Shown here piece after piece: positions 19,886 through 28,690 of a stretch of DNA of 64,000 nucleotides. The first letter of the stretch is position 1, and every line of letters begins with the position of its first letter. The translations under genes and the position numbers were made by a program. The notes beneath the pieces were generated by a model that saw only the letters and a list, made by a program, of their open reading frames with translations, had not been told where the DNA came from and made no database searches. The stretch comes from Vibrio tubiashii (GTDB taxonomy: Bacteria; Pseudomonadota; Gammaproteobacteria; Enterobacterales; Vibrionaceae): positions 542,225 through 606,224 of the forward strand of contig JRWQ01000001.1 of assembly GCA_000775715.1 (NCBI GenBank). Reading direction: 5' to 3'.

Positions 19886-20827
19886 TTAATTGCGCACCAT
19901 CCTATGATCACTCCTTGAGAATCTGGAACGAAACTCTCGCGGAGTTAATCCCATGGTTTTAACGAAGACTTTTCGACATGCACTGGTATCTTCATAGCCA
20001 ACCTGATTGGCGATACTCTCAAAAGAGATCTGTGTGCTTTCTAGCAAGTCACACGCCTTCTGCACTCGAAGACGCTGTAGATATTGATTAGGGTTATTAC
20101 CCGTCGCTTTTAAGAAACGTCGCTGCATAGTACGTTCAGTGAGGTTGAACTTTGCTGCCAAAGCCTGAATCGATATTGATTTCGCGTAGTCCAAGTTCAT
20201 AGTCTGTTGAATCGCAACAATCGCTGGGTCCCCATGTAAAAAAGACGGATTGAACTGCTGATAGAAACGCTGCTCCCTCAAAGCAGTATCGACAACAAGC
20301 ATCTTACCGAGATGACGCATGACACTTAGAGAGGCATATTTCGCCACCAGCTCAAAACCTAAGTCTAGCCAAGACATCATTCCACCTGCGGTAATGATAT
20401 CACCATGATCAATCAAGATCTCATTGGTATTCAGTGATAGATGAGGGAACCGCTCGTGAAACAGATCTGACAAGCCCCAATGCGTAGTCACAGACCTATC
20501 TTGTACAAGATCAGTTGCAGCGAGTATAAAAGCCCCAGCACAAGCAGAAGCTAAGATAGCACCTTGACGATGCTGTTTTTTAAGCCAATCAATAAGCTTT
20601 TGGTCAGGATTGAGATAGTAGTCACTAGGTGCGCTTGGAGGCAACAAGATAACCGCTAGTTCTTGGGGTAATTGCGTTAAGGTGTCAATGATTACAGGCT
20701 TGAACTCGACGTCTACCCCTTGCGCACTGCAAGCCCTGTTCGCCATCAATAGCATTTCTTCTAAGCCATAAATAGCTGACTTCAACGCATCCGGGTACTG
20801 ACAGATACCTACCGAGACTCTTTTCAT
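19886..20827 (-). CDS. GlxA-type AraC regulator with DJ-1/PfpI domain
   Basis: A 313-residue regulator. The N-terminal half is a DJ-1/PfpI-like amidase fold (VSVGICQYPDALKSAIYGLE, AVILLPPS, GAILASACAGAFILAATDL with the nucleophile-elbow Cys, THWGLSDLFHERFP, ITAGGMMSWLD). The C-terminal half is an AraC DNA-binding domain (IQALAAKFNLTERTMQRRF ... IANQVGYEDTSACRKVFVKT). It is divergent from the hydrolase gene at 20953 with 125 bases between, so it is the likely regulator of that gene. Ligand not known. Confidence 0.92.
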   Translation of the reverse strand: MKRVSVGICQYPDALKSAIYGLEEMLLMANRACSAQGVDVEFKPVIIDTLTQLPQELAVILLPPSAPSDYYLNPDQKLIDWLKKQHRQGAILASACAGAFILAATDLVQDRSVTTHWGLSDLFHERFPHLSLNTNEILIDHGDIITAGGMMSWLDLGFELVAKYASLSVMRHLGKMLVVDTALREQRFYQQFNPSFLHGDPAIVAIQQTMNLDYAKSISIQALAAKFNLTERTMQRRFLKATGNNPNQYLQRLRVQKACDLLESTQISFESIANQVGYEDTSACRKVFVKTMGLTPREFRSRFSRSDHRMVRN

Positions 20828-20952
20828 GAACTAAAACACACTTTGTCGCTTTTGACATTTTATATGTCATTTTAGACTCTTACTAGAATCGCGCAAGTTG
20901 ACAATAATTCACTCATACCAAGACAACAAACCACCATTAGTGGAGAACTAAG

Positions 20953-21471
20953 ATGAGCCAGAAAGCATTACTTGTTATCGATCTACAAAACGACTATTTC
21001 CCAGAAGGTAAGTATCCTCTTTGGAATACAGAGCAAACACTAAACAACATCCAAGTTGCGATCACTAAAGCGAACAGCGAAAACATTCCAGTGATTCTAG
21101 TTCAGCACATTGCTGACGAAGCGATGGGGATCGCACCATTTTTTAACCAAGGCACTGAAGGGGTTGAGATTCACCCTGATATATCAGCAATAGCGCCAAT
21201 CTCTGAAATCGTAGTGAAAACCTACGCAGACAGCTTTGAGAAAACAAACCTAGAAGCAGTACTCGAGAAGTACAAAATTGATGAGATACTTATATGTGGA
21301 ATGATGACGCAAAATTGCGTAACGCATACTGCCATTTCAAAAGCGGCAGAGAAATACAAGGTGTCGGTAATGATGGACTGCTGCACAACAGTGGATGAGA
21401 TGATTCACAACATCGCTCTAAATGCCGTATCAACTCGCGTACCACTGGTGACAACAGAGCAAGTCCTTTAA
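20953..21471 (+). CDS. Isochorismatase-family cysteine hydrolase
   Basis: A 172-residue enzyme with the family catalytic triad in place: Asp10 (LLVIDLQNDYF), Lys89 (IVVKTYADSF) and Cys122 (GMMTQNCVTHTA). Members hydrolyse amides or isochorismate (nicotinamidase, ureidoacrylate hydrolase and others). It is divergent from the GlxA-type regulator, a pairing often seen for small amidases. RBS GGAG precedes the ATG. The substrate cannot be told from sequence. Confidence 0.92.
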   Translation: MSQKALLVIDLQNDYFPEGKYPLWNTEQTLNNIQVAITKANSENIPVILVQHIADEAMGIAPFFNQGTEGVEIHPDISAIAPISEIVVKTYADSFEKTNLEAVLEKYKIDEILICGMMTQNCVTHTAISKAAEKYKVSVMMDCCTTVDEMIHNIALNAVSTRVPLVTTEQVL

Positions 21472-21524
21472 TACCGGCTTTCGTTTGACAAACCTGCATT
21501 CGCCTATTCTTTCAGTGCCGTCAA

Positions 21525-21923
21525 TTATGTTGAACCTCGATATGTCTTATAATAGCAATACAGCAAAAATGACGGCGCAACGACAATAAGCCAAAAACTC
21601 AGCACGGTACTAAACACGTCACTGACACTATCTATGCCATCAGAATAAACGATTATCACGAAGATAGCAGCATGGAGTAAGGCAATCATGACCGTTATAA
21701 TCAGTAATGTTCGACGAACCCATTTAGGCTGCTTACCATTGTTGAAATTTGAATCAGCCACATTCATTTCTGTTGAGCTAGGATCAAATGGCAAAATCGT
21801 TTGGATAACCAATGGATCGTCCGCCTCCTTGTTCTCTTTTAAGGGACATCCTAAGTGCTCAGTAATGGTTTTCTGTGTTTTTTTCGTATTTAACTGGTCA
21901 GGAATAATGAGTTTATGCGACAT
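21525..21923 (-). CDS. Hypothetical protein with two membrane helices
   Basis: About 132 residues. The first 70 are polar and soluble (a stretch reads LIIPDQLNTKKTQKTITEHL). Two hydrophobic helices follow (LLIITVMIALLHAAIFVIIV and STVLSFWLIVVAPSFLLYCY), ending in a basic tail. The ATG at 21921-21923 has GGAGG four bases before it. I do not recognise the family. A cytoplasmic N-terminus with a membrane hairpin anchor is the simplest topology. Confidence 0.65.
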   Translation of the reverse strand: MSHKLIIPDQLNTKKTQKTITEHLGCPLKENKEADDPLVIQTILPFDPSSTEMNVADSNFNNGKQPKWVRRTLLIITVMIALLHAAIFVIIVYSDGIDSVSDVFSTVLSFWLIVVAPSFLLYCYYKTYRGST

Positions 21924-22097
21924 CAATCCTCCAATTCCCTATACATGCAACCTCTAGGCACGGCATACTATTCCAAACAAGAAGCGTAGTAAGATAGGTG
22001 TTCAAATAACTCGACCCACCTCTCATCATCTTATTAACGCAACCGTATTTTGATCCACTGATAACCTTATAAATCAAAATCGTTTGAAATTAAATCG

Positions 22098-22583
22098 CTA
22101 AATTTGTAACCACTTATACATCACATAGCTATCAACCAGACCGAGTTTCGCGTGATTGTAGGCCTTAGGGATGGTGCCTACGATGTCAAAACCCAACTTC
22201 TGCCATAGTTTAACTGCGACTTCATTGGTAGAAACTACGCTGTTGAATTGCATCGCCTTAAATCCGAGCTCCAAGGCCATAATCTGCGAATGTTCGCACA
22301 TCTGGCGAGCAATGCCCTTTCCCCTCGCCTCATTAGAGACCATATAACCACAATTACAGATATGGTTACTCGGCCCCATTGCGTTTGGTTTGATGTAGTA
22401 AGTCCCTAAAATCATATCATTTTCAACAAAAGCGAATGCTTTCAATGGTGATTCGCACCACAGCGAAAATGCCTGTTCTAAGGTCATATCAGGGTCAAAG
22501 GCATAGGTTTCCTGGGCCTGAATAACGGCAGAGAATGTTGGCCAAAATACCTCAAAGTCTGCACGAGTGATTTCCCTAATCAT
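22098..22583 (-). CDS. GNAT-family N-acetyltransferase
   Basis: A 161-residue acetyltransferase with a complete acetyl-CoA motif (YMVSNEARGKGIARQMCEHS, the R-G-K-G-I-A loop) and the late motif STNEVAVKLWQKLGFDIVGT. RBS GGAATTTAT precedes the ATG. It lies 31 bases after the STAS-like gene on the same strand, so the two may be cotranscribed. Substrate unknown; similar Vibrio proteins are simply called GNAT. Confidence 0.88.
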   Translation of the reverse strand: MIREITRADFEVFWPTFSAVIQAQETYAFDPDMTLEQAFSLWCESPLKAFAFVENDMILGTYYIKPNAMGPSNHICNCGYMVSNEARGKGIARQMCEHSQIMALELGFKAMQFNSVVSTNEVAVKLWQKLGFDIVGTIPKAYNHAKLGLVDSYVMYKWLQI

Positions 22584-22614
22584 ATAAATTCCAATATCCG
22601 ATTAAACTAAGTCT

Positions 22615-22995
22615 CTAATCCAACAGCCAATCTACTGCGGATTTGTAGTCTCCAAAGGACGACATCTCACCGGATACAAACCAACTGCCCACTTTGGCTG
22701 CCAAACTTTGCCAGTTCTTATCACCGTAAATAGCGACTTTCTCGAAGTTAAGTCCGATTTTAGCCCCTAACTGAAAGTCGTCCCAAGCCGCCCTAAGCTC
22801 CCAGCCAGAAAATTCTGTAATATCAACAAGCAGTTTTATCCGCTTTTGATCTAACCCCGTTATAGTTGAGTCTAGAATGGGTCCTATCACTTGGTAATCT
22901 TGGTGCGTAAGCTTTCCTCTCGCTTTAATTACCAACAGTGAATCTTCACCAAAACGCTCAATGCCTAGCGTAATCCCGTGGCGTTCTATATTCAT
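22615..22995 (-). CDS. SpoIIAA-like (STAS/SEC14-type) protein
   Basis: A 126-residue cytoplasmic protein with the SpoIIAA-like fold (LLVIKARGKLTHQDYQVIGP, IKLLVDITEFSGWELRAAWD, EKVAIYGDKNWQSLAAKVGS). These proteins resemble anti-sigma antagonists or lipid-binding SEC14 domains. No phosphorylatable Ser motif stands out. RBS GAGGTAG is good. Function unknown. Confidence 0.78.
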   Translation of the reverse strand: MNIERHGITLGIERFGEDSLLVIKARGKLTHQDYQVIGPILDSTITGLDQKRIKLLVDITEFSGWELRAAWDDFQLGAKIGLNFEKVAIYGDKNWQSLAAKVGSWFVSGEMSSFGDYKSAVDWLLD

Positions 22996-23139
22996 TGCTG
23001 TCTACCTCTAAAGATAAATTACCCTATGAGTCTAGGCCTGGCAGATTGAAAAAGATGAGAGCTGATTTCCAGTTTGATTAAGTTTCTCCAATGAATAAAC
23101 GCCAAATGTTTAGCATCAACACATGACATCAAGACCCAC

Positions 23140-23796
23140 CTAATCAGGTACAACGATTAAACCTAGCTTTTCCAATAGTTGCTCTTGCTGCCATGCGCAT
23201 ATTTTAACGCCTGAAAGGTCTACTCGGCGCGGATCTAGGCCGTACAGCTCACAGTGGCTCAAATCACACCCTTGAACTCTAAACTGATCCCAGCAATCTT
23301 CAGAAAATACGCCTCGGCTCAAGTCTGAATCTTTAAATGAAGCACCGCGTAAGTTCGCCCCTATCCATCGATTTTCAAATAGTTCGCATTTCTCAATAAG
23401 TTGCTTTTCAAAATTCGCATAAGACAAGTTACAACCTGTGACATAGGCGGAGCAAAAATACATTTGATGTGATACGTGATTAACAAAGCTTGCTTGGCCA
23501 AAATTCGCCCCTTTGAGATCGCAATCTCTGAGCTCTATTCCAAAGCAGTTAGCACCTTTGAACTGAGACAATGCGACATTACAGTCTTTGAAGGAAGCGT
23601 CGCGCAAGTCGGCATAAGAAAAGTCACACCCTTCAAGGTCTCCCTGTTCAACAAAAATACAATCAACAAACTGCACGTCTCTTAAGTTTGTGCGCTTAAA
23701 ACTACAGCGAAAAAACTTACAGTTCGAAAAAATGGCATTACTCAGGTCTTGAGATGAGAAGTCTATCTGCTCAAAAATCTGATTGGTTTTATCCAT
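23140..23796 (-). CDS. qnr: Qnr-family pentapeptide-repeat protein
   Basis: A 218-residue pentapeptide-repeat protein of the Qnr family, the exact length of plasmid QnrA/QnrS proteins. It carries the family landmarks NLRDVQFVDC, GDLEGCDFSYADLRDASFKD, CYGIE-type CFGIELRDCDLKGANF, MYFCSAYVTGCNLSYANFEK, CELFENRWIGANLRGASFK, SDLSRGVFSEDCWDQF, and GLDPRRVDLSG with C-terminal WQQEQLLEKLGLIVVPD. These proteins form a right-handed beta helix that mimics DNA and protects gyrase from quinolones. The ATG at 23794-23796 (RBS GAGGA) gives the family length; the open frame upstream is not used. Chromosomal qnr genes of this type are known in Vibrionaceae. No clear LexA box was seen upstream. Confidence 0.95.
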   Translation of the reverse strand: MDKTNQIFEQIDFSSQDLSNAIFSNCKFFRCSFKRTNLRDVQFVDCIFVEQGDLEGCDFSYADLRDASFKDCNVALSQFKGANCFGIELRDCDLKGANFGQASFVNHVSHQMYFCSAYVTGCNLSYANFEKQLIEKCELFENRWIGANLRGASFKDSDLSRGVFSEDCWDQFRVQGCDLSHCELYGLDPRRVDLSGVKICAWQQEQLLEKLGLIVVPD

Positions 23797-23896
23797 GTTT
23801 GGGTCCTCTAAATAACGAGAAATGAAGCCTAACATTTCTTGAGGAGTTCTCAACAAAAACAAACCCAATAAAAACAACACGTTAAAATCCCCTAAA

Positions 23897-23926
23897 ATCG
23901 CCAATTTAAGACACCATATTGGCGAT
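23897..23926. promoter_or_regulatory. Inverted repeat upstream of qnr
   Basis: Arms ATCGCCAAT (23897-23905) and ATTGGCGAT (23918-23926) are perfectly complementary around 12 bases, with partial extension outward (CCCCTA / TAAGGG). It lies about 100-130 bases before the qnr start codon and could be an operator. It is not a LexA box. Confidence 0.5.
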
Positions 23927-24075
23927 ATAAGGGAGTTATTTTTGAGTTAAAGGATGAGGGCCAAATGAAAATAGTTTTAAACGACTAGGGCGCGTTCGGA
24001 AAGGATTTATTCAAAGGTATATACAGTCCGCCTATATTCGCTCTAGTCGTGTTGATTTTTGTTGTTCCAACTCAG

Positions 24076-24681
24076 TTATTTAAGCAACGGAGTCACTACA
24101 TGCTCATAAGCAATCGTCAGAGAAACATAGACCAGCAGTGCTGCCATCAACCAATTAAACACTCTAAAGTAACTGGGATTAGAGATTCGTTTTCCAAGCA
24201 CTAGCCCTGCAATCGAATAGCTAGTCGGAGCACCAAAAGCCAAAACAGCTAGGATGACTGACCACACGACGATCGCACTGCCAGTAATACCAACGCCTGG
24301 AAACTGAATGGTCGATATCGGCAACGTCGCGACTAACGCTTTGGGGTTGAGCAGTTGCATGAACAACCCATCTCGAAAACTCAATGACTTCAAACCACTC
24401 TCGCTGCCAGAAAGCTCGACGTTCGATCCCATAACTTTCCATGCAATATGCAAAATATACAGGCAGCCAGCTAAGCTAACGAAAGGAAGTAGTTGCGGAT
24501 TCACAATCTTCAACCCAACAAACCCCAGCAAGACAAATAAAATGAACATCGCCATGCCAACGCCAGCAAAAAAGCCAAGATGTGCACTTGTTCTCCGGTT
24601 TAATCCACTGTGTAACCCTAAAAGATTAACTGGACCAGGGGTATACATAACCCCGATCGCGTAGGCGAAGATCTCTGACAT
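24076..24681 (-). CDS. LysE-family amino-acid or threonine exporter
   Basis: About 201 residues with six hydrophobic helices and the LysE/RhtB start (FAYAIGVMYTPGPVNLLGLH; the conserved PGP is present). It exports amino acids or related metabolites across the inner membrane. RBS GGAG is placed six bases before the ATG at 24679-24681; a TTG 12 bases upstream is less likely. It follows an AraC regulator gene on the same strand by 32 bases, so it is probably controlled by it. Substrate unknown. Confidence 0.9.
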   Translation of the reverse strand: MSEIFAYAIGVMYTPGPVNLLGLHSGLNRRTSAHLGFFAGVGMAMFILFVLLGFVGLKIVNPQLLPFVSLAGCLYILHIAWKVMGSNVELSGSESGLKSLSFRDGLFMQLLNPKALVATLPISTIQFPGVGITGSAIVVWSVILAVLAFGAPTSYSIAGLVLGKRISNPSYFRVFNWLMAALLVYVSLTIAYEHVVTPLLK

Positions 24682-24713
24682 TAATAACTCCAAAAAGAGC
24701 AGTAGACCGTTTT

Positions 24714-25568
24714 TTAGCGGCTTAACTGAAGTTGAAACTGTTTTGGTGTCATGCCAAACACACGCTTAAAGTTACGATTGAGATGACTGGCGTCAGCAAA
24801 ACCTGAGGATACCGCAGCCAAAGTGGCACTGTGCCCTGCCAACAACTGTTTACGCGCGTAATTGATGCGACAATTCAAAACATACTGATGTGGAGTTATG
24901 CAAAAGTGCTCTCGGAAAGCACGAATGAAGTGAAACTTTGACATGCTAGCAGCCTCAGCAACATCATCTATCGAGAAGTCATGAGAAAGGTTTGCCAAAA
25001 TATAATCTTTCCCTTTGACTAAGAGCTTATCAGCGCGAGTGCGATGTACAGGTATTTCAAGGCTACCATGTAGACGAGTCATTGATTGTGCCAACTGAAA
25101 CAAACCCGCTTCGTGTTCAACCTTAGAGTATGACTCTCCCTGCAAACGCTGAGACATGCTATAAACTTGATGCCTTAGAAGCGGATCATCAGACAAAGTT
25201 TGACTTAACCTGAGAGTGGTATTTTTCTTGTGTCCTAAAGCTTCAAACAGAGGATGAAGCTCATTTGGATGGATGTAAAGCATGACGTATTCTAAGTTTT
25301 GCTCCACACCTGAATGGCCATCGTGAATATCTTCCGGATTAAACACCATTACACATCCAGGAGTACTTTTATAGAAAGCACTTCGACAAAAGAAGTCTTG
25401 TCTTCCCTTGAGAGTCAAACCGATAGAGTACTCTTCATGAGCATGCTTGGCGTAAGAAAAATCACTCATAGTTGCACACAGCATGGACACGTCGTCCTGC
25501 TGCGAGCTATTGGTATATATAAAGTGATTGTCTTTACCCACGCTCTCCTCCAAACAGCACTCTTTCAC
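24714..25568 (-). CDS. AraC-family regulator with cupin sensor domain
   Basis: A 284-residue regulator. The N-terminal AraC-type cupin (HAHEEYSIGLTLKGRQDFF, MVFNPEDIHDG) binds a small molecule and the C-terminal AraC pair (FSIDDVAEAASMSKFHFIRA ... SSGFADASHLNRNFKRVFGM) binds DNA. It is immediately upstream of the LysE exporter gene, a common arrangement in which the regulator turns on export of its ligand. The start is probably GTG at 25568 (RBS GAGGA); another GTG at 25541 follows GGAGGAGAGC and cannot be excluded. Confidence 0.9.
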   Translation of the reverse strand: MKECCLEESVGKDNHFIYTNSSQQDDVSMLCATMSDFSYAKHAHEEYSIGLTLKGRQDFFCRSAFYKSTPGCVMVFNPEDIHDGHSGVEQNLEYVMLYIHPNELHPLFEALGHKKNTTLRLSQTLSDDPLLRHQVYSMSQRLQGESYSKVEHEAGLFQLAQSMTRLHGSLEIPVHRTRADKLLVKGKDYILANLSHDFSIDDVAEAASMSKFHFIRAFREHFCITPHQYVLNCRINYARKQLLAGHSATLAAVSSGFADASHLNRNFKRVFGMTPKQFQLQLSR

Positions 25569-25716
25569 ATAATTCCTCAGCTAAGGTACTCGATTCTTCG
25601 CCAGAAAAATTGAACAAAATTGCTCACCTGCGACCAATAGTAAAGCACTAATAGAGGGCTTTCATCCGTCTCCAGTTTAAGAAACTGCCAGCAAAAAATG
25701 ACAATCTTTATGATGT

Positions 25717-25729
25717 TTTACAATGTAAA
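25717..25729. promoter_or_regulatory. parS2 centromere site (directly after the lipid-operon stop codon)
   Basis: TTTACAATGTAAA matches the parS2 consensus TTTACANTGTAAA. It begins at the base after the TGA of the acyltransferase gene. Confidence 0.85.
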
Positions 25730-27490
25730 TCAATTCAGTTGAGAACCTTGGTGAGAAGCCAAATATTTTATAGCCTGCGCTCTGCCCATGTACTTGCCAA
25801 GCGTTCGCACTGGAACCTTGGTTAAATCGACCACTATCAACCCATCTAAAGCAAAATTAAACGCTGGGTCAACATTAAAACAGACCAGCTTGCCATTCAT
25901 TCCTAGGTACTGTCTCAATAACACTGGTAGCCCCATTCCTTGGTCAAGGCGACTCAGTACCTTCGACAGCAGTGGCAGTTTAGACAACGAACTCAACATA
26001 TCCGGACGCCAAAACTCCTGACCACTTTTTTCTAATGGCGTCGTTGGCGATACCAACTTCGCTTTCTCATTATCATAGTAATGAACCGACATCACCGAAG
26101 CGATAAGCTGTCTCGCAACTGGGCTATAGTTATTACTGATGCTGACAGGGCCAAATAGATGGGTGTATTTTGGATTACGCTCGACGAAGCTAGCAATGCC
26201 TTTCCATAGTAACAGCAAAGAGTGCATATTGCGCTGATACGACTTAGCAACCACAGAACGTCCTAGCTCGATCGACTTGCCTAAGCTTTCAACAAAAGCT
26301 TCATCGTACTTGAACAAGCTTGTTGAGTAGAGAGAGTCAATGCCGCCTTTCGCCACTAGCTCGTCGACTAACCCTAAACGATACGCACCGACTAAGTCAC
26401 GATTAGCTCGATTCCACACAAACAGCTGATAGTACTCTTGGTCAAACTGGTCAATGTCACAGCTTCGGCCACTCCCCTCACCGACCTCCCGAAAACTCTC
26501 TTCACGCACGCGACCAATCTCACGCATCATACTTGGCATTGTCGGTGTCGGGGCACAATAAACATCGAAGTCACCTTGCTCTAGCAGTTTGTATGACGCT
26601 AACCCTTTGAGTTCAATTTCCAGTACATCTATCGCAACAGGATCGATAATCGGCTCCGCATTTTCATTGGGCTGAGCTAGCAACTGTTCACTGCCCATGC
26701 TCCCCATCAAATAGGTATTTAAGCGGAAATATTGAGTGATATCGTCATCACTTTCAAAGTCTTTAACTTCGCTGTAAGGGATAGGATTGCCGACCGAAAC
26801 AGAGATGATTTGACCATTTTTATTCAGCAACTCACGGCCAAGCAGCGCTGTTCTTAGTAGTGGATGAATACGCCCCGCTTGGTAAAACAGTTTGCTGTTC
26901 ATGCCATTGATAAACAGTGGAACCGTTGTCGCCTCTGCATGCTTTACAAACTTAGCGACTGACTTACTCCAGGCTTTATCGGTGATTTTGTTTTCACTGG
27001 CTTGCCAAGAAGAGACTTCACCCGCAGGAAACAGGATCAACACTCCTCCCTGTTTCAGGTGTTGGTTCGCTTCGTTAATAGCTCGTCGATTGGTGCGTTT
27101 GGCTTTCTCTCCGCCAAACACATCAACACCAATAAACAGTTCATCTAACTCTGGGATACGCTTTAGCAACTCGTTAGCAAGCACTTTGACATCTTTGCGT
27201 ACCTTAGAAATCAATGCTGCAAGAACAATCCCTTCAATACCACCAAAAGGATGATTAGCAACAATCAAAACCGAACCGTCACTAGGTATGTTTTCAAGAC
27301 TACCGCGATCAACTCGATATTGAGTTCCAATTCGCTCTAGCGCCGCATGCATAAACTCAAAACTGTCTTGCGGCAACGCTTCTCGCCTGTAGAGCGAGTC
27401 TAAGGTTGTAAGACCAGTCGCCCACTCAACGACAGATTCACCGATGCCAAAGGGCGTTTTTCGCGGCAATCGAAAAGGACTATCCATCAT
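25730..27490 (-). CDS. Two-domain acyltransferase, OlsF-like (ornithine-lipid synthase type)
   Basis: A 586-residue cytoplasmic-face enzyme. The N-terminal half is a PlsC/OlsA-type O-acyltransferase (VLIVANHPFGGIEGIVLAAL, about residues 73-92; LFPAGEVSSW, about 155; PLFINGMNSKLFY, about 190). The C-terminal half is an OlsB/hemolysin-type N-acyltransferase (REIGRVREESFREVGEGSGR, about residues 320; NRDLVGAYRLGLV; GPVSISNNYSPVARQLI). This fused order matches OlsF, which makes ornithine lipids in one polypeptide and is known in Vibrio. It is the last gene of a six-gene operon (30975 to 25730) with DedA and ATP-grasp proteins. RBS AAGGAG. The precise amine acceptor is not certain. Confidence 0.82.
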   Translation of the reverse strand: MMDSPFRLPRKTPFGIGESVVEWATGLTTLDSLYRREALPQDSFEFMHAALERIGTQYRVDRGSLENIPSDGSVLIVANHPFGGIEGIVLAALISKVRKDVKVLANELLKRIPELDELFIGVDVFGGEKAKRTNRRAINEANQHLKQGGVLILFPAGEVSSWQASENKITDKAWSKSVAKFVKHAEATTVPLFINGMNSKLFYQAGRIHPLLRTALLGRELLNKNGQIISVSVGNPIPYSEVKDFESDDDITQYFRLNTYLMGSMGSEQLLAQPNENAEPIIDPVAIDVLEIELKGLASYKLLEQGDFDVYCAPTPTMPSMMREIGRVREESFREVGEGSGRSCDIDQFDQEYYQLFVWNRANRDLVGAYRLGLVDELVAKGGIDSLYSTSLFKYDEAFVESLGKSIELGRSVVAKSYQRNMHSLLLLWKGIASFVERNPKYTHLFGPVSISNNYSPVARQLIASVMSVHYYDNEKAKLVSPTTPLEKSGQEFWRPDMLSSLSKLPLLSKVLSRLDQGMGLPVLLRQYLGMNGKLVCFNVDPAFNFALDGLIVVDLTKVPVRTLGKYMGRAQAIKYLASHQGSQLN

Positions 27491-27507
27491 ACTAAGCTCC
27501 TTGTGCC

Positions 27508-27945
27508 TTACTGAATAAGGCTCGGCCAGTTTTTATCTGCCGCAGAAATATGACCTGCGCGATCTTCATCCCACCAGCTTTTTACATCGGCGTTATAGTT
27601 GAGGTATAGCTTGCCATCGACAATCGCCCACTGATTTGGATCAGATGAGGCAAAATCATTCTTCTCAGATATTGCCCACGCACAGTAACCACCGTATTGC
27701 GGTGCATACGCCTCAGGATTGGCTTTAAACTTGTTTAGGTTCTCTTGTGAGGAGAAGAGCCAATCTGCACCTTTGTACTCTGTCTGCCATTTGCTATCAC
27801 CTTTGACAGGCTTGCCTTCAGTAAAGTAAGCCACCGTGTCATACCCACTGACGGCTTTGTTACTAAAAATTCCGGTATAAATTTCATCGGCAGCAAAGGT
27901 AGGAAAACTGAATAGCATGATGAGCAGGGCGAATAGCTTTTTCAT
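27508..27945 (-). CDS. Exported YHS-domain protein
   Basis: A 145-residue protein with a clear signal peptide (MKKLFALLIMLFSFPTFAA, cleaved after about residue 19) and a YHS domain (KAVSGYDTVAYFTEGKPVKG, WLFSSQENLNKFKANPEAYA, PQYGGYCAWAISEK). YHS domains are small metal- or ligand-binding modules; the YGGYCAWA motif holds the Cys. It overlaps the end of the NRDE gene by four bases and precedes the acyltransferase by 17 bases. The protein would act in the periplasm. Its exact role is unknown. Confidence 0.88.
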   Translation of the reverse strand: MKKLFALLIMLFSFPTFAADEIYTGIFSNKAVSGYDTVAYFTEGKPVKGDSKWQTEYKGADWLFSSQENLNKFKANPEAYAPQYGGYCAWAISEKNDFASSDPNQWAIVDGKLYLNYNADVKSWWDEDRAGHISAADKNWPSLIQ

Positions 27946-28688
27946 TTGAAAACTCCTTGTTCAGCAACGTCGTTAGCCATGCAACTCAGGCTTGTTCTAA
28001 AGTCAACATTGCGGTGATTGTCAATAGATTGGTAATGCATCTCTTGTTTAGAACAAGACACAATAACCGAGGTAAAACTTACAGTTCGCGCATCATTTCT
28101 TGCCAGTAACGGCGAAAGATGAGGATAATTTGCATCATAGGTTTGATGAAATTGAGGCCCAATTTGATCATCCGCGGTGGTGGGAATCAGTGCATTAAAC
28201 AGATCACGACGATAGCGACGCGCCTCTTCAAAATGCATTGCCGCCGAGACAATAGGCGCAAATGCATGTGAACGATGCAACTGTTGACCATCCCAAGTCC
28301 ACATGACAGTTTCATTGGCTGTCCGTCTGGTATCAAAAGAAACTACCGTAAACGGTGCGAAGGCACTCAGATCCATGCCCAACAAGCGACTATCGACCGT
28401 AGAACTCGAACAGCTACTTGCTAGACGTTTAACGATGTTTCCTCTGCTACTTAACTCACCTTCTGGTGTCGTGCCTTGATAGTAATTGAGCAAACAGACT
28501 GTGACGCCATGCTCGTTGGTAGAAATCCAACTTCCACCGCCAACCGGGTCAATAGGCATCACACAATAAATACCATCAATCACCACACTTTGCGGCTCAA
28601 GGGCAGGCAACCGAGAACGTTGTTCATCTCGATTAAAGTAAACCTCGTAACAGTTATTGCCATGATAAAGCCAAGATAATGTACACAT
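27942..28688 (-). CDS. NRDE-family (TANGO2-like) protein
   Basis: A 248-residue protein beginning MCTLSW with the family motif YFNRDEQRSRLPALEP, the diagnostic NRDE, and GGGSWISTNEHGVTVCLLNY. Family members (TANGO2/T10 in eukaryotes) have been linked to haem and lipid handling. The catalytic-looking N-terminal Cys2 is conserved. It lies within the six-gene operon, two bases after DinB. Function here unknown. Confidence 0.85.
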   Translation of the reverse strand: MCTLSWLYHGNNCYEVYFNRDEQRSRLPALEPQSVVIDGIYCVMPIDPVGGGSWISTNEHGVTVCLLNYYQGTTPEGELSSRGNIVKRLASSCSSSTVDSRLLGMDLSAFAPFTVVSFDTRRTANETVMWTWDGQQLHRSHAFAPIVSAAMHFEEARRYRRDLFNALIPTTADDQIGPQFHQTYDANYPHLSPLLARNDARTVSFTSVIVSCSKQEMHYQSIDNHRNVDFRTSLSCMANDVAEQGVFK

Positions 28689-28690
28689 GA

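Noticed and set aside
23797..23904. 36-codon N-terminal extension of the Qnr frame
   Set aside because: Starting at 23796 gives exactly 218 residues and has a good RBS; the extension has no Qnr similarity.
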